DNA from: Fructilactobacillus ixorae
GTDB lineage: Bacteria; Bacillota; Bacilli; Lactobacillales; Lactobacillaceae
NCBI RefSeq assembly: GCF_024029915.1
Contig: NZ_CP097478.1
Span: forward strand, 558,001 to 622,000
Reading direction: 5' to 3'
Length of the DNA stretch: 64,000 nucleotides
Shown one piece after another: positions 43,013 through 52,139 of the stretch. Below the pieces are notes generated by a model, which saw nothing but the letters and a program-made list of their open reading frames with translations, searched no databases and was not told where the DNA came from. The position numbers and the translations under genes were made by a program. Positions within the stretch are counted from its first letter, which is position 1. Each line of letters starts with the position of its first letter.

Positions 43013-43056
43013 AAAAAAATCCTCTAAGTAGCAATCTAGTTACTTAGAGGATTTTT
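43013..43056 (-). terminator. terminator downstream of the crcB genes
   Basis: AAAATCCTCTAAGTA and TACTTAGAGGATTTTT arms with a palindromic centre; A and T runs make it bidirectional. The same hairpin family supplied the half terminator at 37147-37176. Confidence 0.88.
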
Positions 43057-43120
43057 GCTTAATGCAAATAAAATTAAGAACGAGCCTGCCAATAAGCGTG
43101 TGGTTCCTAGTTGTTGGTAG

Positions 43121-43456
43121 TTAAATCAGCAAGTATCCCAGGTAGCAAGCTAACAGGCCTCCACCATAACTTACTAATAAATAGCCCAAACAACGCCCGT
43201 ATCGCCGTTGAAAGTAAAGGCCGGCTAATTCACCGTTAAAGGTGGAGTAGGTCGTAAAACCGCCGATAAAGCCCAGGAAGAGGATTGCGAATAGAGAAGT
43301 GGGGTTAACACCCAATAACATTCCACCAATAAGACAACCAAGGAGATTAACGCACAGGGTAGCAAATTGACCTAACCGGTGAGTTTTCAGATGGTTAGTG
43401 ATTGTCGAACGACTAAGGGCGCCGAGGCCGCTACCAAAGATGAGTGTGAAAAACAT
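43121..43456 (-). CDS. crcB: fluoride channel subunit CrcB (second copy)
   Basis: 111-residue integral membrane protein of the Fluc/CrcB family, which exports fluoride as a dual-topology dimer or heterodimer. The core GFIGGFTTYSTFNGELAGL contains the FTT-[YF]-ST motif with the threonines and asparagine used in the pore. Four hydrophobic segments. The gene starts 1 bp after the stop of the other crcB. A pair of crcB genes suggests a heterodimer of antiparallel subunits. Confidence 0.9.
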   Translation of the reverse strand: MFFTLIFGSGLGALSRSTITNHLKTHRLGQFATLCVNLLGCLIGGMLLGVNPTSLFAILFLGFIGGFTTYSTFNGELAGLYFQRRYGRCLGYLLVSYGGGLLACYLGYLLI

Positions 43457-43837
43457 TTAAATTCCCTCCTGTTCGCGTAATCGATTTGACCACTGGTAAC
43501 CAAGGACGGCTAACAAGAAGCCGCCAACGATGGTGATTGCCAGATAAATCAGTAATGACTGAAACTGGTGGTTCATGATGAGATGACTACTGTCCAACAT
43601 GATTCCAGAAAAGGTCGTAAAGGAACCAATGACGCCCACGCCAATTCCCTTGCGTAGGGTCGGCTGACAATGCCATTTAATGGCCCAGTAATTGTTCCAA
43701 ATTGGTAGTATAAAGGCCCCGACGAGGTTAATTAGCAGCGTTACATAGGGAAAACCAATGGCAGGCAGGAGATCGGTGAACCCAATGCGCAGACCACCGC
43801 CAATGATTCCTCCAATAAAGACCAGTAAACTTTCCAT
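43457..43837 (-). CDS. crcB: fluoride channel subunit CrcB (first copy)
   Basis: 126 residues, four hydrophobic segments, with the family motif GVGVIGSFTTFSGIMLDSSHL and the N-terminal GGIIGGGLRIGFTD. Its ATG overlaps the stop of the small upstream membrane gene (TAATG). It is followed directly by the second crcB. Confidence 0.9.
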   Translation of the reverse strand: MESLLVFIGGIIGGGLRIGFTDLLPAIGFPYVTLLINLVGAFILPIWNNYWAIKWHCQPTLRKGIGVGVIGSFTTFSGIMLDSSHLIMNHQFQSLLIYLAITIVGGFLLAVLGYQWSNRLREQEGI

Positions 43838-44007
43838 TACAAATTCTTCCTTTCTGTCACTTTTTTAGAAGGTTGCTTGTTAGTGGCATGGGTAAGGGAC
43901 CAATACGTTAAGCCGGTGAGGGCCACGGCTTGCAAGCAAAGCCCCAAACCACCAACCACCAATGATTCAACTAAGAGTGGGGTGTTTTTAGACGTAGGAT
44001 TTTTCAT
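43837..44007 (-). CDS. small membrane protein ahead of the crcB pair
   Basis: About 56 residues from ATG 44007, which has AAAAGGAGG upstream; the longer frame to 44085 lacks an RBS. One hydrophobic segment (LVVGGLGLCLQAVALTGLTYW) lies between polar ends. Coupled to crcB by overlap, so likely to act with it. I do not recognise a family. Confidence 0.62.
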   Translation of the reverse strand: MKNPTSKNTPLLVESLVVGGLGLCLQAVALTGLTYWSLTHATNKQPSKKVTERKNL

Positions 44008-44377
44008 GAGGAACCTCCTTTTAGAATTAATCAATTTAATCCCGCATACTTGTAGATTAGTAAGAAGTAAAACATTGATTAGCAACTAGTGGTATTATTA
44101 CATAAGTCATTAGTTAACTGAATGATTTTACACAATTTGCATTAACATTAAACAAGCAGTGCTTGTTGCAAAAAATTACTGGTGTAAAAGCTAGTGGCAA
44201 AACAAAAAGTTTGAGTTGCTATTTTTTATTATTATAATATAAGAGATAATGTGAGTTTGGTTATTTAAACAGTGAGTGTGGTTAATTATGAAAGGGTACG
44301 AATCTAGGGGAATCGGAAATTAATCTGCATCGGAATGGATGTAATTGAATTTTATAATTTAACTAGAGGGTGACAAG

Positions 44378-44407
44378 ATGACGAATCAAAGTGATGATGT
44401 CCCTTAA
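44378..44407 (+). pseudogene. possible truncated gene start
   Basis: ATG with AGAGGG 7 bases upstream and TATAAT further 5', then nine sense codons and the tandem stops TAA TAG. Expression signals with almost no coding sequence suggest a remnant. Very weak evidence. Confidence 0.25.
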
Positions 44408-44436
44408 TAGCGTGAAACTGGCAGGATTTTTTGCAT

Positions 44437-44468
44437 AAAAAAAGAAGCAATGCTAAGCATTACTTCTT
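44437..44468 (-). terminator. terminator of tRNA-Leu(CAG)
   Basis: On the minus strand AAGAAGTAATGC and GCATTGCTTCTT arms with a 3-base loop, then seven T. Confidence 0.85.
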
Positions 44469-44474
44469 CATGAG

Positions 44475-44559
44475 TGCCCTGGGCGAGATTCGAACTCGCA
44501 CTTGATAAAATCAAACAGCGACCTGAACGCTGCGCGTCTGCCAGTTCCGCCACCAGGGC
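44475..44559 (-). tRNA. tRNA-Leu(CAG)
   Basis: Minus strand acceptor GCCCTGG/CCAGGGC, anticodon stem CAGCG/CGCTG with loop TTCAGGT (anticodon CAG), long variable arm and TTCGAAT T-loop. Confidence 0.94.
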
Positions 44560-44768
44560 ATACCTTTATTATACCACATGGAAAAATAAAATAAATAGAA
44601 ATTTATACTTCTTTTTTATACGAATGTGTAGTAACATAAAACCAATTAATCACAAGTTGTTAAACGCAATGGGAGTGATGAGCGACACTATTCGGGTTTA
44701 ACGGAAGTATGACTGCAGCATAGTTTAGTCATTGAAATCAAAATAAAATGGAAAGAAAAGGGATCAAG

Positions 44769-45266
44769 ATGAAAACAGAAAACGAAAAACAACAAGAAAA
44801 TAACGTTTATTTGTCTAACGAAGAATTAGATGACATCAAGAGTCAACTATGCTTTGCAATTTATAGTACCAATAAAAAGTTTAATCATTTTTACCAAGAA
44901 GTTTTGAAAAACTTTGGGTTGACGTATCCACAATACCTAGTAATGATCGTGTTGTGGGAATACTCACCAATCACGGTGCATCAACTGGGTCAAAGCATTG
45001 ACTTGGATAGTGGAACGTTGACGCCCTTGTTGAAACGCTTGGGCAAAAAAGGTTGGATTACTAAACACCGTTCTACAGAAGACGAACGAGTGGTGAACGT
45101 TTCTTTAACTCCATACGCGGAAGAAATGCGAGATAAGATTCGTGACCACGTTGCCGACGTCTTTAAGGTTTTAGGTTTGGATAAAGACGATGTGAACGAA
45201 GCAATGGAAGGGCTCTACAGCATTTCGAAGAAACTCGATGAGCTAGACTCTACCCAGTTAAATTAA
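44769..45266 (+). CDS. MarR-family regulator, OhrR-like
   Basis: About 165 residues from ATG 44769, with AAAAGGGA upstream; an earlier ATG at 44748 is less likely. A conserved cysteine lies in DIKSQLCFAIYS and is followed by LTYPQYLVMIVLWE, the OhrR pattern in which this Cys senses organic hydroperoxides. The winged helix (SGTLTPLLKRLGKKGWI, then EDERVVNVSLT) is intact. No ohr gene is adjacent, so the target is unknown. Confidence 0.85.
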   Translation: MKTENEKQQENNVYLSNEELDDIKSQLCFAIYSTNKKFNHFYQEVLKNFGLTYPQYLVMIVLWEYSPITVHQLGQSIDLDSGTLTPLLKRLGKKGWITKHRSTEDERVVNVSLTPYAEEMRDKIRDHVADVFKVLGLDKDDVNEAMEGLYSISKKLDELDSTQLN

Positions 45267-45276
45267 ATTTGTTCCG

Positions 45277-45314
45277 AAAGGGAAAGCAGCGTTAGTTACT
45301 GCTTTCCCTTTTTT
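45277..45314 (+). terminator. terminator after the MarR-family gene
   Basis: AAAGGGAAAGCAG and CTGCTTTCCCTTT arms, 9-base loop, then T run. Confidence 0.9.
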
Positions 45315-45426
45315 GTCAGTTGGGGCTTTTTTTGCTAGAATTGAAAGGGTTCATGACCAGCTTAATCAACGAACCACGAAATTTCGTGGTGGATCAAACG
45401 GAAAGTAAAATGGGGTAAGTAGATTG

Positions 45427-46971
45427 ATGTTGAGCACGGTGGAAATTATTAACTTATTACAAGAACACCAATTATTGCAGGAAGTGCGGGGGACCGACAA
45501 CCAGGCTACGTTTAGATACGTTAGCTATGATTCTCGGGACGTCCAAGCGAACACGCTTTTTTTTTGTAAGGGAAACTTCAAACCCGCTTACCTAACCACG
45601 GCAATTGCTGCGGGGGCAACTGGGCTTGTCACGGAGCAACCCCAAATCGCGGATCCGGAGCTCACAGAATTCGTGGTGACGGACGTACAAAAGGCGATGG
45701 CCCTGTTAGCAGCGGCCTTCTTTGCTTTCCCGCAAAACGAGTTAGAGCTCTTTGCAATTACGGGGACCAAGGGGAAAACCACCACGGCCTACTTTCTGCG
45801 TGAAGCAATTAACGCTGCGACCAACGGCAAAACGGCTTTGTTTTCAACGGTCAACACGATCCTAGGACCAGAGCCAGAAGATACGTTTAAATCAGCATTA
45901 ACGACCCCGGAATCCTTAGATTTATTTAAGAACATGCGCACAGCCGTAGACCGGGGAATGCGCTTTTTAGTGATGGAAGTGTCCTCCCAGGCGTACTTAA
46001 AAAATCGGGTTTATAATTTAGCCTTTAACTACGGGTCATTTTTAAATATTTCCCCGGACCACGTCGGTGAAAACGAACATCCGACGTTTGCAAACTACCT
46101 ACACTGCAAGGAACAACTCGTGATCAACTCGCGCCACGTGGTGATTAATGCAGCAACTAACCATTTCCAGGACGTTTACTTTGCGGCGAAAGCGACGACT
46201 GCCCCTGAGAATTTGTATTTATACGCCAGAAACGGGACGCAGACCGAGTTACCGGTTCAGTTGGACTTCACCTTTGACAGTGAAGCGGACACCTTAACGG
46301 ACAACGAAATTTACCTGCGAAGTTTGACCAACCACGCCCAGGCGCTTCACTTAGATGGTAAGTATCAAATTGGAATTCCGGGTGATTATAACGAAACGAA
46401 CGCCGTCGATGCGATTATTAATGCGGGGTTGGCGGGCTTTACCCGAAAACAACTATTAGCGGGACTGGCAACCACTCAGATTCCAGGGCGGATGGAACGC
46501 TACGTTAGTGCCGACCATGGGACCATTTACGTCGACTATGCCCATAACTATGCAAGTACCAAAGCCCTGTTGCAATTCTTAAAGAGCCAGGCACCCACCG
46601 GGAAAACGATTGCAGTAGTTGGAAGCCCTGGTAATAAGGGGATTGATCGCCGCGAAGGATTTGGTAAAGCTTTGAGTGAAGAGGCGGACGTGGCAATTTT
46701 AACGACCGATGATCCGGGTTTTGAAGACCCCCTAATGATTGCTAAAGCCATTGATCAGCACATTAAGCACGACCGGGTTCAAGTTTATTATGAACTCGAT
46801 CGTAAAAAGGCGATTCAAAAAGCAATCCAGATGGGGACCCCAAATGATATAATTGTGGTTCTAGGTAAGGGACAAGATCCTTACCAAAAAGTTAACGGCG
46901 TTGATCTTCCTTATCCAACTGATTCAACGATCGTGCAACAATTGCTTGACGCGGACGCTGGGCAGGACTAA
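45427..46971 (+). CDS. murE: UDP-N-acetylmuramoyl-tripeptide synthetase (L-lysine-adding type)
   Basis: Cytoplasmic Mur ligase that adds the third amino acid to UDP-MurNAc-dipeptide. About 514 residues from 45427 (TTG 45424 also possible). ATP-binding GTKGKTTTAYFL near residue 113, the HxxxN/carbamylated-lysine region, and DDPGFEDP near residue 420 in the place where DAP-adding enzymes carry DNPR. This supports L-Lys, as does the ligase and racemase that follow. Heads a likely three-gene operon 42 bp upstream of the ATP-grasp gene. Confidence 0.92.
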   Translation: MLSTVEIINLLQEHQLLQEVRGTDNQATFRYVSYDSRDVQANTLFFCKGNFKPAYLTTAIAAGATGLVTEQPQIADPELTEFVVTDVQKAMALLAAAFFAFPQNELELFAITGTKGKTTTAYFLREAINAATNGKTALFSTVNTILGPEPEDTFKSALTTPESLDLFKNMRTAVDRGMRFLVMEVSSQAYLKNRVYNLAFNYGSFLNISPDHVGENEHPTFANYLHCKEQLVINSRHVVINAATNHFQDVYFAAKATTAPENLYLYARNGTQTELPVQLDFTFDSEADTLTDNEIYLRSLTNHAQALHLDGKYQIGIPGDYNETNAVDAIINAGLAGFTRKQLLAGLATTQIPGRMERYVSADHGTIYVDYAHNYASTKALLQFLKSQAPTGKTIAVVGSPGNKGIDRREGFGKALSEEADVAILTTDDPGFEDPLMIAKAIDQHIKHDRVQVYYELDRKKAIQKAIQMGTPNDIIVVLGKGQDPYQKVNGVDLPYPTDSTIVQQLLDADAGQD

Positions 46972-47013
46972 GTGGTCCGAAAGCACCGCGTTCAAGGGGG
47001 GAAGGAAAAAGAG

Positions 47014-48267
47014 ATGAAAGCTACAGTACCAAATTTTACTCCAATCCTATTAGGGAGTGACTTTAACGTTTATGGAATGGCACGTTCTTTTTATGCGTTA
47101 TATGGGCAGCCGGTGCGGGCAATTGCTGAACAGCAACTCGCGCCCACCCGCTTTTCTAAGATCGTCGATTTAACCCTGGTCCCTGGGTTTAGTGAGGATC
47201 CCGCGTGGATCACGGAAATGAAAAAATTGAAGCAGGAGTACGCGAGCCACAGCGAACCAGTTATTTTGATCGGTTGTAGTGATGGGTATGCGGAACTAAT
47301 TGCGAAACATAAGGATGAACTAGCGGACGTTTTCATTTGTCCTTACGTTAATTACCAGCTTTTAAAACAGCTGAATAATAAAGAAAGCTTTTATCAATTA
47401 TGTGAGCAATATGGGTTACCTTATCCGGGAACTAAAATCATTTCCAAAGCGGATTATCATAAGCATCAGATTGCCCAACCCTTTGGCTACCCAGTGGCGG
47501 TTAAGCCGGCCAATAGTGTTGAGTGGTTAGACATTCGGTTTGAAGGGCGCAAGAAGGCGTTTATCATTCATAATGAAGCCGAATACCGGACGGTGATTGG
47601 CAAAATTTTTGATAACGGCTACCAGTCAGATGTGATTGTTCAAGACTTTATCCCGGGTGATGATAGCAACATGCGGGTCGTCAATGCCTACGTTGATCGC
47701 CACCATCAGGTTAAAATGATGAATCTGGGACACCCGCTGTTAGAGGATCCGGCGCCCGGGGCAATTGGGAACTACGTGGCCATTTTGCCTGAGTATAATG
47801 AAGCCATTTACCAACAACTGCAACAATTTTTAGAACAAATTGAGTACGTCGGCTACGCGGATTTTGACTTAAAGTGGGACGAACGCGACCACACCTATAA
47901 GGTGTTTGAAATCAACCTCCGCCAGGGTCGGAGTAGTTTTTACGTTACTTTAAATGGTTGTAATTTAGCCCAGTACCTCGTTGAGGACTATGTACTAGAT
48001 ACCTTAAGTGATCAACCGCTGGTGCTTGGCAATCAAGACCCCGCTCAGTGGCAACTTTGGTTGGGCGTTTCTAAACGGACCTTTAAACAGTATGCGCGCA
48101 AGAACCAGGATCAAGCGACCGCCATGGATTTGATTCGACGCGGAGACTACGGGACAACCTTTTGGTATCGAAAGGATGCGAACTTCCTCCGCTGGTTACT
48201 GTGGAAGTGGATGGATCATAAGTACGCGCAGAGTTTTGCCAAATACTTTCACTTAGAAAAAGGATGA
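47014..48267 (+). CDS. ATP-grasp carboxylate-amine ligase, putative D-aspartate ligase
   Basis: About 417 residues; ATG 47014 has a GGGGGGAAGG ribosome-binding site, while the frame opens earlier at GTG 46972. The ATP-grasp core is visible: VAVKPANSVEW (ATP-binding lysine), IVQDFIPGDDSNMRVV, and FEINLRQGRSSFYVTL (metal-binding E and N). In lactic acid bacteria, members of this family (Asl) attach D-aspartate to the epsilon-amine of L-Lys in the peptidoglycan precursor. Position between murE and an aspartate racemase gene supports that role. No biochemical evidence from sequence alone. Confidence 0.78.
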   Translation: MKATVPNFTPILLGSDFNVYGMARSFYALYGQPVRAIAEQQLAPTRFSKIVDLTLVPGFSEDPAWITEMKKLKQEYASHSEPVILIGCSDGYAELIAKHKDELADVFICPYVNYQLLKQLNNKESFYQLCEQYGLPYPGTKIISKADYHKHQIAQPFGYPVAVKPANSVEWLDIRFEGRKKAFIIHNEAEYRTVIGKIFDNGYQSDVIVQDFIPGDDSNMRVVNAYVDRHHQVKMMNLGHPLLEDPAPGAIGNYVAILPEYNEAIYQQLQQFLEQIEYVGYADFDLKWDERDHTYKVFEINLRQGRSSFYVTLNGCNLAQYLVEDYVLDTLSDQPLVLGNQDPAQWQLWLGVSKRTFKQYARKNQDQATAMDLIRRGDYGTTFWYRKDANFLRWLLWKWMDHKYAQSFAKYFHLEKG

Positions 48268-48273
48268 TGACCA

Positions 48274-48999
48274 ATGCAAGATTTTTTTACGATTTTAGGG
48301 GGAATGGGGACCGAGGCAACGGAAGCCTACATTCACTTATTGAATGAAAGAACCCCGGCGCATTCTGACCAGGAGTATTTAAACTATCTTTTGGTCAATC
48401 ACGCCACAATTCCCGATCGGACGGCTTTTATTGTTGAGCCTGAAACGGCCCCGAATCCGTTAATTCCATTGGCAGAGGACGTCCGCCAGCAAAGTCAACT
48501 GGGACCAGAATTCTTTGCGTTGCCATGTAACACGGCTCACTATTTTTACAAGCAACTGCAGGCCTTAACCGACATTCCAATTCTTCACATGCCGCACCTA
48601 GCCATTGCGGCGGTGGCGGCGAAATTTCCGACGGCACGCCGGGTGGGATTAATCGCTACGGATGGAACTTTGAAGGACCAAGTTTATGAACTCCCCATCA
48701 AAGCAGCCGGATACGAGTTTGTAATGCCAACGCCCGCCATTGCGGCGGAAACGATGACGTTAATTTATGATGACGTGAAGGCGCAGAATCACGTGAATCC
48801 AGACCGGTATCACCATATCTTGCAGCAGATGGTGGATGGGTTAGGGTGTGACGTCGTGATTTTAGGGTGCACCGAGATTTCGGTTGCCGAACAACGTGCT
48901 GGTAACGCTGGCTTTCCGGTGATCGATGCTCAGGGAGAACTTGTTGATGAATCAATTCGTCTGGCTTTGGCTGCCCGCAACCGAAACCAATCAGGATAA
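48274..48999 (+). CDS. racD: aspartate racemase
   Basis: Asp/Glu racemase-family enzyme, 241 residues. Two catalytic cysteines in PCNTAHYF (about residue 85) and LGCTEIS (about residue 192), with the N-terminal LGGMGTEATEAYI. These match the aspartate racemase branch (GMGTEAT) rather than MurI. D-Asp from this enzyme would feed the upstream ligase. It follows the ligase gene by 6 bp and closes the operon, with a strong terminator. Confidence 0.88.
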   Translation: MQDFFTILGGMGTEATEAYIHLLNERTPAHSDQEYLNYLLVNHATIPDRTAFIVEPETAPNPLIPLAEDVRQQSQLGPEFFALPCNTAHYFYKQLQALTDIPILHMPHLAIAAVAAKFPTARRVGLIATDGTLKDQVYELPIKAAGYEFVMPTPAIAAETMTLIYDDVKAQNHVNPDRYHHILQQMVDGLGCDVVILGCTEISVAEQRAGNAGFPVIDAQGELVDESIRLALAARNRNQSG

Positions 49000-49006
49000 T
49001 CTCAAC

Positions 49007-49053
49007 TAAAAAAACTCCGTAAATTAGTTTTTCCTAATTTATGGAGTTTTTTT
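49007..49053 (+). terminator. terminator of the murE-ligase-racD operon
   Basis: AAAAAAACTCCGTAAATTAG and CTAATTTATGGAGTTTTTTT pair over 20 bp with one mismatch; bidirectional. Confidence 0.92.
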
Positions 49054-49082
49054 AGGTACGATGAAGGTTGCCACTCGGCTGA

Positions 49083-49418
49083 TTACGAGAACGGGATTAG
49101 CAGGCCGATGGCGATGACAATACTAATCAGCGTGGCTCCAGCCACCGCGATGGAAAGCAACCCCATAAATTTGCGTTGAAAGGTAATGTCGATTAGAGAA
49201 ACCGCAACCACTGTCAGGATAAAGCTCGCGCTGACTAGTCCGGGATGGTGAGCGAATTGTTGGAAGCCCAACAGGACTTCTAACACAAGAATCACGAGGT
49301 ACAAGCAGCGACAAATAATGAGGGCTTTGACAACCTGTTTGTCCTGGTGAATTAGGATGCCCCAAACTGTAGCTATCAGTAAGAGTCCCCAACTGATTAA
49401 AAGCAATAAAATTAACAT
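49083..49418 (-). CDS. small four-helix membrane protein (DUF1516/YisL-like)
   Basis: About 111 residues from ATG 49418 with GAGGAGG 7 bases upstream. Four hydrophobic segments (LILLLLISWGLLLIATVWG, LIICRCLYLVILVLEVLLG, LVSASFILTVVAVSLI, LLSIAVAGATLISIVIAIG). The length and helix plan match DUF1516/YisL-type proteins, but no diagnostic motif is clear, so this is tentative. Convergent with racD. Confidence 0.55.
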   Translation of the reverse strand: MLILLLLISWGLLLIATVWGILIHQDKQVVKALIICRCLYLVILVLEVLLGFQQFAHHPGLVSASFILTVVAVSLIDITFQRKFMGLLSIAVAGATLISIVIAIGLLIPFS

Positions 49419-49507
49419 CAATTAACCTCCTCAATCCTTTAATTTTATCATACCTAGAAAACGGTGATGACATTAGTTCCAGAACGTGTTATAATCTTAT
49501 TTGTATT

Positions 49508-49578
49508 GCGGGTGTAGTTTAGTGGTAAAATTCAAGCTTCCCAAGCTTGCGTCGCGGGTTCGATTCCCGTCACCCGCT
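49508..49578 (+). tRNA. tRNA-Gly(CCC)
   Basis: Acceptor GCGGGTG/CACCCGC; anticodon stem CAAGC/GCTTG with loop TTCCCAA; T-loop TTCGATT. It directly precedes the argS leader. Confidence 0.94.
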
Positions 49579-49599
49579 TTTGTCCCGTTGATAAAAGAG

Positions 49600-49773
49600 T
49601 AGTAACTTTGAAACTTACAAGCGAGCTTAGGATGGTGTAAGCTAAGCAAGTTAGAGATGTGAAGGCGTGCTTTTGAGGGATTAACATTAATTAATCAAGT
49701 GGGTTCTAACCAATTAGAGTGGTACCGCGGGCTTCTCGTCTCTTACATTACGTTTTAATGTAGGAGTTTTTTT
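49600..49773 (+). promoter_or_regulatory. T-box riboswitch leader of argS
   Basis: T-box core AGAGTGGTACCGCGG at 49716-49730. The terminator CTCTTACATT/AATGTAGGAG at 49739-49766 has a following T run. Arginine specificity is inferred from the gene downstream; the specifier was not resolved. Confidence 0.93.
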
Positions 49774-49791
49774 ATTTTAAGGAGTGAAAAA

Positions 49792-51483
49792 ATGGATTAT
49801 AAACAATTAGTTGCAGATACAGTTGCAGAAGCAATCGATAACCAAGTTAGTTCAGCTGAAATTTATGCTAAGGTTGAAGTTCCCAAAACCGCCCAAAACG
49901 GTGATTTAGCCTTTCCAGCGTTCATGTTAGCCCAGCATTTACACCAAAACCCGAAGGAAATTGCTAAGCACATTGCGGCTAGCATTAAGACGGATGTCTT
50001 TGCCAAGATAGTGGCCACTGGACCGTACGTAAACTTTTTCCTGAATCAGGAACAAGTGAGTGCCAAAGTCCTAGAGACGGTGTTAACCGAGCGAGATCAC
50101 TACGGAGATAATCACGATGGAAACAACGGGGTGGTTACCATTGACATGTCCTCTCCAAACATTGCGAAACCGATGTCCATGGGGCACTTGCGGTCGACGG
50201 TGATTGGCAATTCAATCGCAAAGATTCTAACTAAAAATGGCTACCGGCCCATCAAAGATAATCACCTTGGTGATTGGGGAACACAGTTTGGAAAGTTAAT
50301 CACGGCCTACTTAAAGTGGGGGAATGAGGAGGACGTTAAGCGCGATCCAATTCACTACCTTGTGAAGTACTACGTGGAATTCCACGAACGTGACGAACAA
50401 GAACCGGAGTTAGATGATGAGGCCCGTGAATGGTTTAAGAAGTTAGAGGATGGCGATCCAAAAGCGGTTAAGTTGTGGCAATGGTTCCGGGAGGTTTCAC
50501 TGGAAGCCTTTAACCAGACGTACCGCAAACTCGGCGTTGATTTTGATACTTACAACGGGGAATCGTTCTATAACGATAAACTCCAATCCGTAGTTGACAC
50601 CCTAAAGCAGGATGGATTGTTAGAAAAGTCGCAGGGTGCCTCCGTGGTTGACTTGAGTGATCAAGACTTGAATCCAGCTTTAATTCTGAAATCAGATGGG
50701 GCCTCTCTGTACGTAACTCGAGATATTGCGACGGCCATTTATCGGGACGAAACGTATCATCCGGTTATGAATTTATACGTGGTCGGTTCAGAACAAACTT
50801 ATTACTTCAAACAGCTGAAGGCGGTGCTCCAAAAGATGGGCTTACAGTCCGCAGCCGGCTTGCACCATGTTCCGTTTGGTTTGATTACGGTCAACGGGAA
50901 GAAACTATCGACGCGACACGGAAACATTGTGCTGTTGAACGAAGTTTTGGATGAATCCGTGCAGATGGCCCAACAACAAATTAGTGAAAAGAATCCGAAC
51001 CTTGCTAATCAAGAACAAGTTGCTGAAGAAGTTGGGGTAGGAGCCGTTATTTTTGGTGACCTCAAGAACGCGCGAATTGACAGCATCGACTTTAATCTAA
51101 ACGAACAGCTGAAGTTTGAAGGAGAAACTGGTCCCTACGTTCAATATGCACATGCGCGAGCTGAAAGTGTGCTCGCTAAGGCTCAGGATCGAGATTATGC
51201 AGCGGGACAACACCGGCTTAGTGGCGCCGAAGCGTGGGAAATCATTAAACTACTGCAGGCCTTTCCAGCGGTTGTCAAAAAGGCGAACGCTGAGTTTGAA
51301 CCATCGGTCATTGCTAAATACTCCCTGCGCCTTGCCAAGGCCTTTAATAAGTACTATGCTCACACCAAAATTTTGACTCCGGATGACCAACTGGATGCCC
51401 GGTTAGCCCTGGTTAAAAGTGTGTCGCTGATTCTAAAGGAATCGCTGCGGCTCTTAGGGGTTCAAGCACCGGATGAAATGTAA
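49792..51483 (+). CDS. argS: arginyl-tRNA synthetase
   Basis: Class I synthetase, 563 residues. N-terminal Add-1 domain, then the HIGH-like SSPNIAKPMSMGHLRST with GHLRS, a KLSTRHGN region in place of KMSKS, and a C-terminal DALR anticodon-binding domain with FEGETGPYVQYAHAR at its start. Length is normal. AAGGAG lies before the ATG. It is controlled by the upstream T-box. Arg signalling here fits with an arginine-codon-rich leader peptide in front of the cationic permease at 12.1 kb. Confidence 0.96.
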   Translation: MDYKQLVADTVAEAIDNQVSSAEIYAKVEVPKTAQNGDLAFPAFMLAQHLHQNPKEIAKHIAASIKTDVFAKIVATGPYVNFFLNQEQVSAKVLETVLTERDHYGDNHDGNNGVVTIDMSSPNIAKPMSMGHLRSTVIGNSIAKILTKNGYRPIKDNHLGDWGTQFGKLITAYLKWGNEEDVKRDPIHYLVKYYVEFHERDEQEPELDDEAREWFKKLEDGDPKAVKLWQWFREVSLEAFNQTYRKLGVDFDTYNGESFYNDKLQSVVDTLKQDGLLEKSQGASVVDLSDQDLNPALILKSDGASLYVTRDIATAIYRDETYHPVMNLYVVGSEQTYYFKQLKAVLQKMGLQSAAGLHHVPFGLITVNGKKLSTRHGNIVLLNEVLDESVQMAQQQISEKNPNLANQEQVAEEVGVGAVIFGDLKNARIDSIDFNLNEQLKFEGETGPYVQYAHARAESVLAKAQDRDYAAGQHRLSGAEAWEIIKLLQAFPAVVKKANAEFEPSVIAKYSLRLAKAFNKYYAHTKILTPDDQLDARLALVKSVSLILKESLRLLGVQAPDEM

Positions 51484-51553
51484 GGAATTTGCTTTATCCT
51501 GAAACTAGCTAATGATTTTTCTTAACTTATCTGGCAGCGCAAGCCAAAAGCGT

Positions 51554-51559
51554 TATAAT
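51554..51559 (+). promoter_or_regulatory. -10 box for the phenolic acid decarboxylase gene
   Basis: TATAAT with a GCG-T approach; the -35 is weak. GAGGAG at 51587-51592 follows and precedes the ATG at 51600. Confidence 0.5.
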
Positions 51560-51599
51560 GAAAGCGTTAATGATGTTAGTAGTTTAGAGGAGTTTGCAG

Positions 51600-52106
51600 A
51601 TGCTAGAAACGATTAATCATTTAGATGACTTGGTAGGGATGCAACTAATTTACACCTACGCCAATGGTTGGGATTATGAACTGTACGTTAAAAATGCAAC
51701 GACGATTGACTATCGGATTCACAGTGGCATGGTCGGTGGCCGGTGGGTCAAAGACCAACCAGTCGAGCTCGTCGAGTTAGTACCCGGTGTTTTCAAAATG
51801 GCGTGGACGGAACCGACGGGGACCGATGTCTCCCTTGATTTGATGCCGAACCAAAATCGAACCCACGGGGTGATTTTTTTCCCGAAGTGGGTGGATGAAC
51901 ATCCAGAGGTCACGGTTTGCTTCCAAAACGAGCATTTACAGCAGGTCGAGGAAGCTCGTGATCACTATCCAACCTATCCGAAACAGGTGGTTTCAGAATT
52001 TTCAGATATCATTGTCAAGCGGTTCCGAGGGGTTAATGATGAAACGGTAATTGACCGAGCTCCGGAACCCGGCATGATTGAGGCGATTCGAAACCAGCGC
52101 TTGTAA
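51600..52106 (+). CDS. padA: phenolic acid decarboxylase
   Basis: Non-oxidative decarboxylase of p-coumaric, ferulic and caffeic acids to vinyl phenols. About 168 residues from ATG 51600, with GAGGAG 7 bases upstream. Conserved blocks: [36 protein letters not shown] and [22 protein letters not shown]. These include the Tyr, Arg and Glu residues of the active site. The padR repressor gene is not in the neighbourhood. Terminated by a hairpin. Confidence 0.92.
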   Translation: MLETINHLDDLVGMQLIYTYANGWDYELYVKNATTIDYRIHSGMVGGRWVKDQPVELVELVPGVFKMAWTEPTGTDVSLDLMPNQNRTHGVIFFPKWVDEHPEVTVCFQNEHLQQVEEARDHYPTYPKQVVSEFSDIIVKRFRGVNDETVIDRAPEPGMIEAIRNQRL

Positions 52107-52139
52107 CAGCAATTTAATGACAAATAACGAGTTGATGAT

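Larger units (their letters stand above)
44008..44474. other. intergenic region between the crcB operon and tRNA-Leu(CAG)
   Basis: 467 bp, AT-rich. It must hold the leftward crcB promoter. I looked for a fluoride riboswitch in the leader and did not see its conserved elements. There is a -10-like TATAAT at 44353-44358 and a nine-codon frame at 44378-44407 preceded by AGAGGGTG, perhaps the 5' end of a lost gene. Confidence 0.5.

Noticed and set aside
44008-44260. Fluoride riboswitch upstream of the crcB genes
   Set aside because: I looked for the conserved GGCGAUGG and GCUGAUGA-type elements on the minus strand and did not find them.
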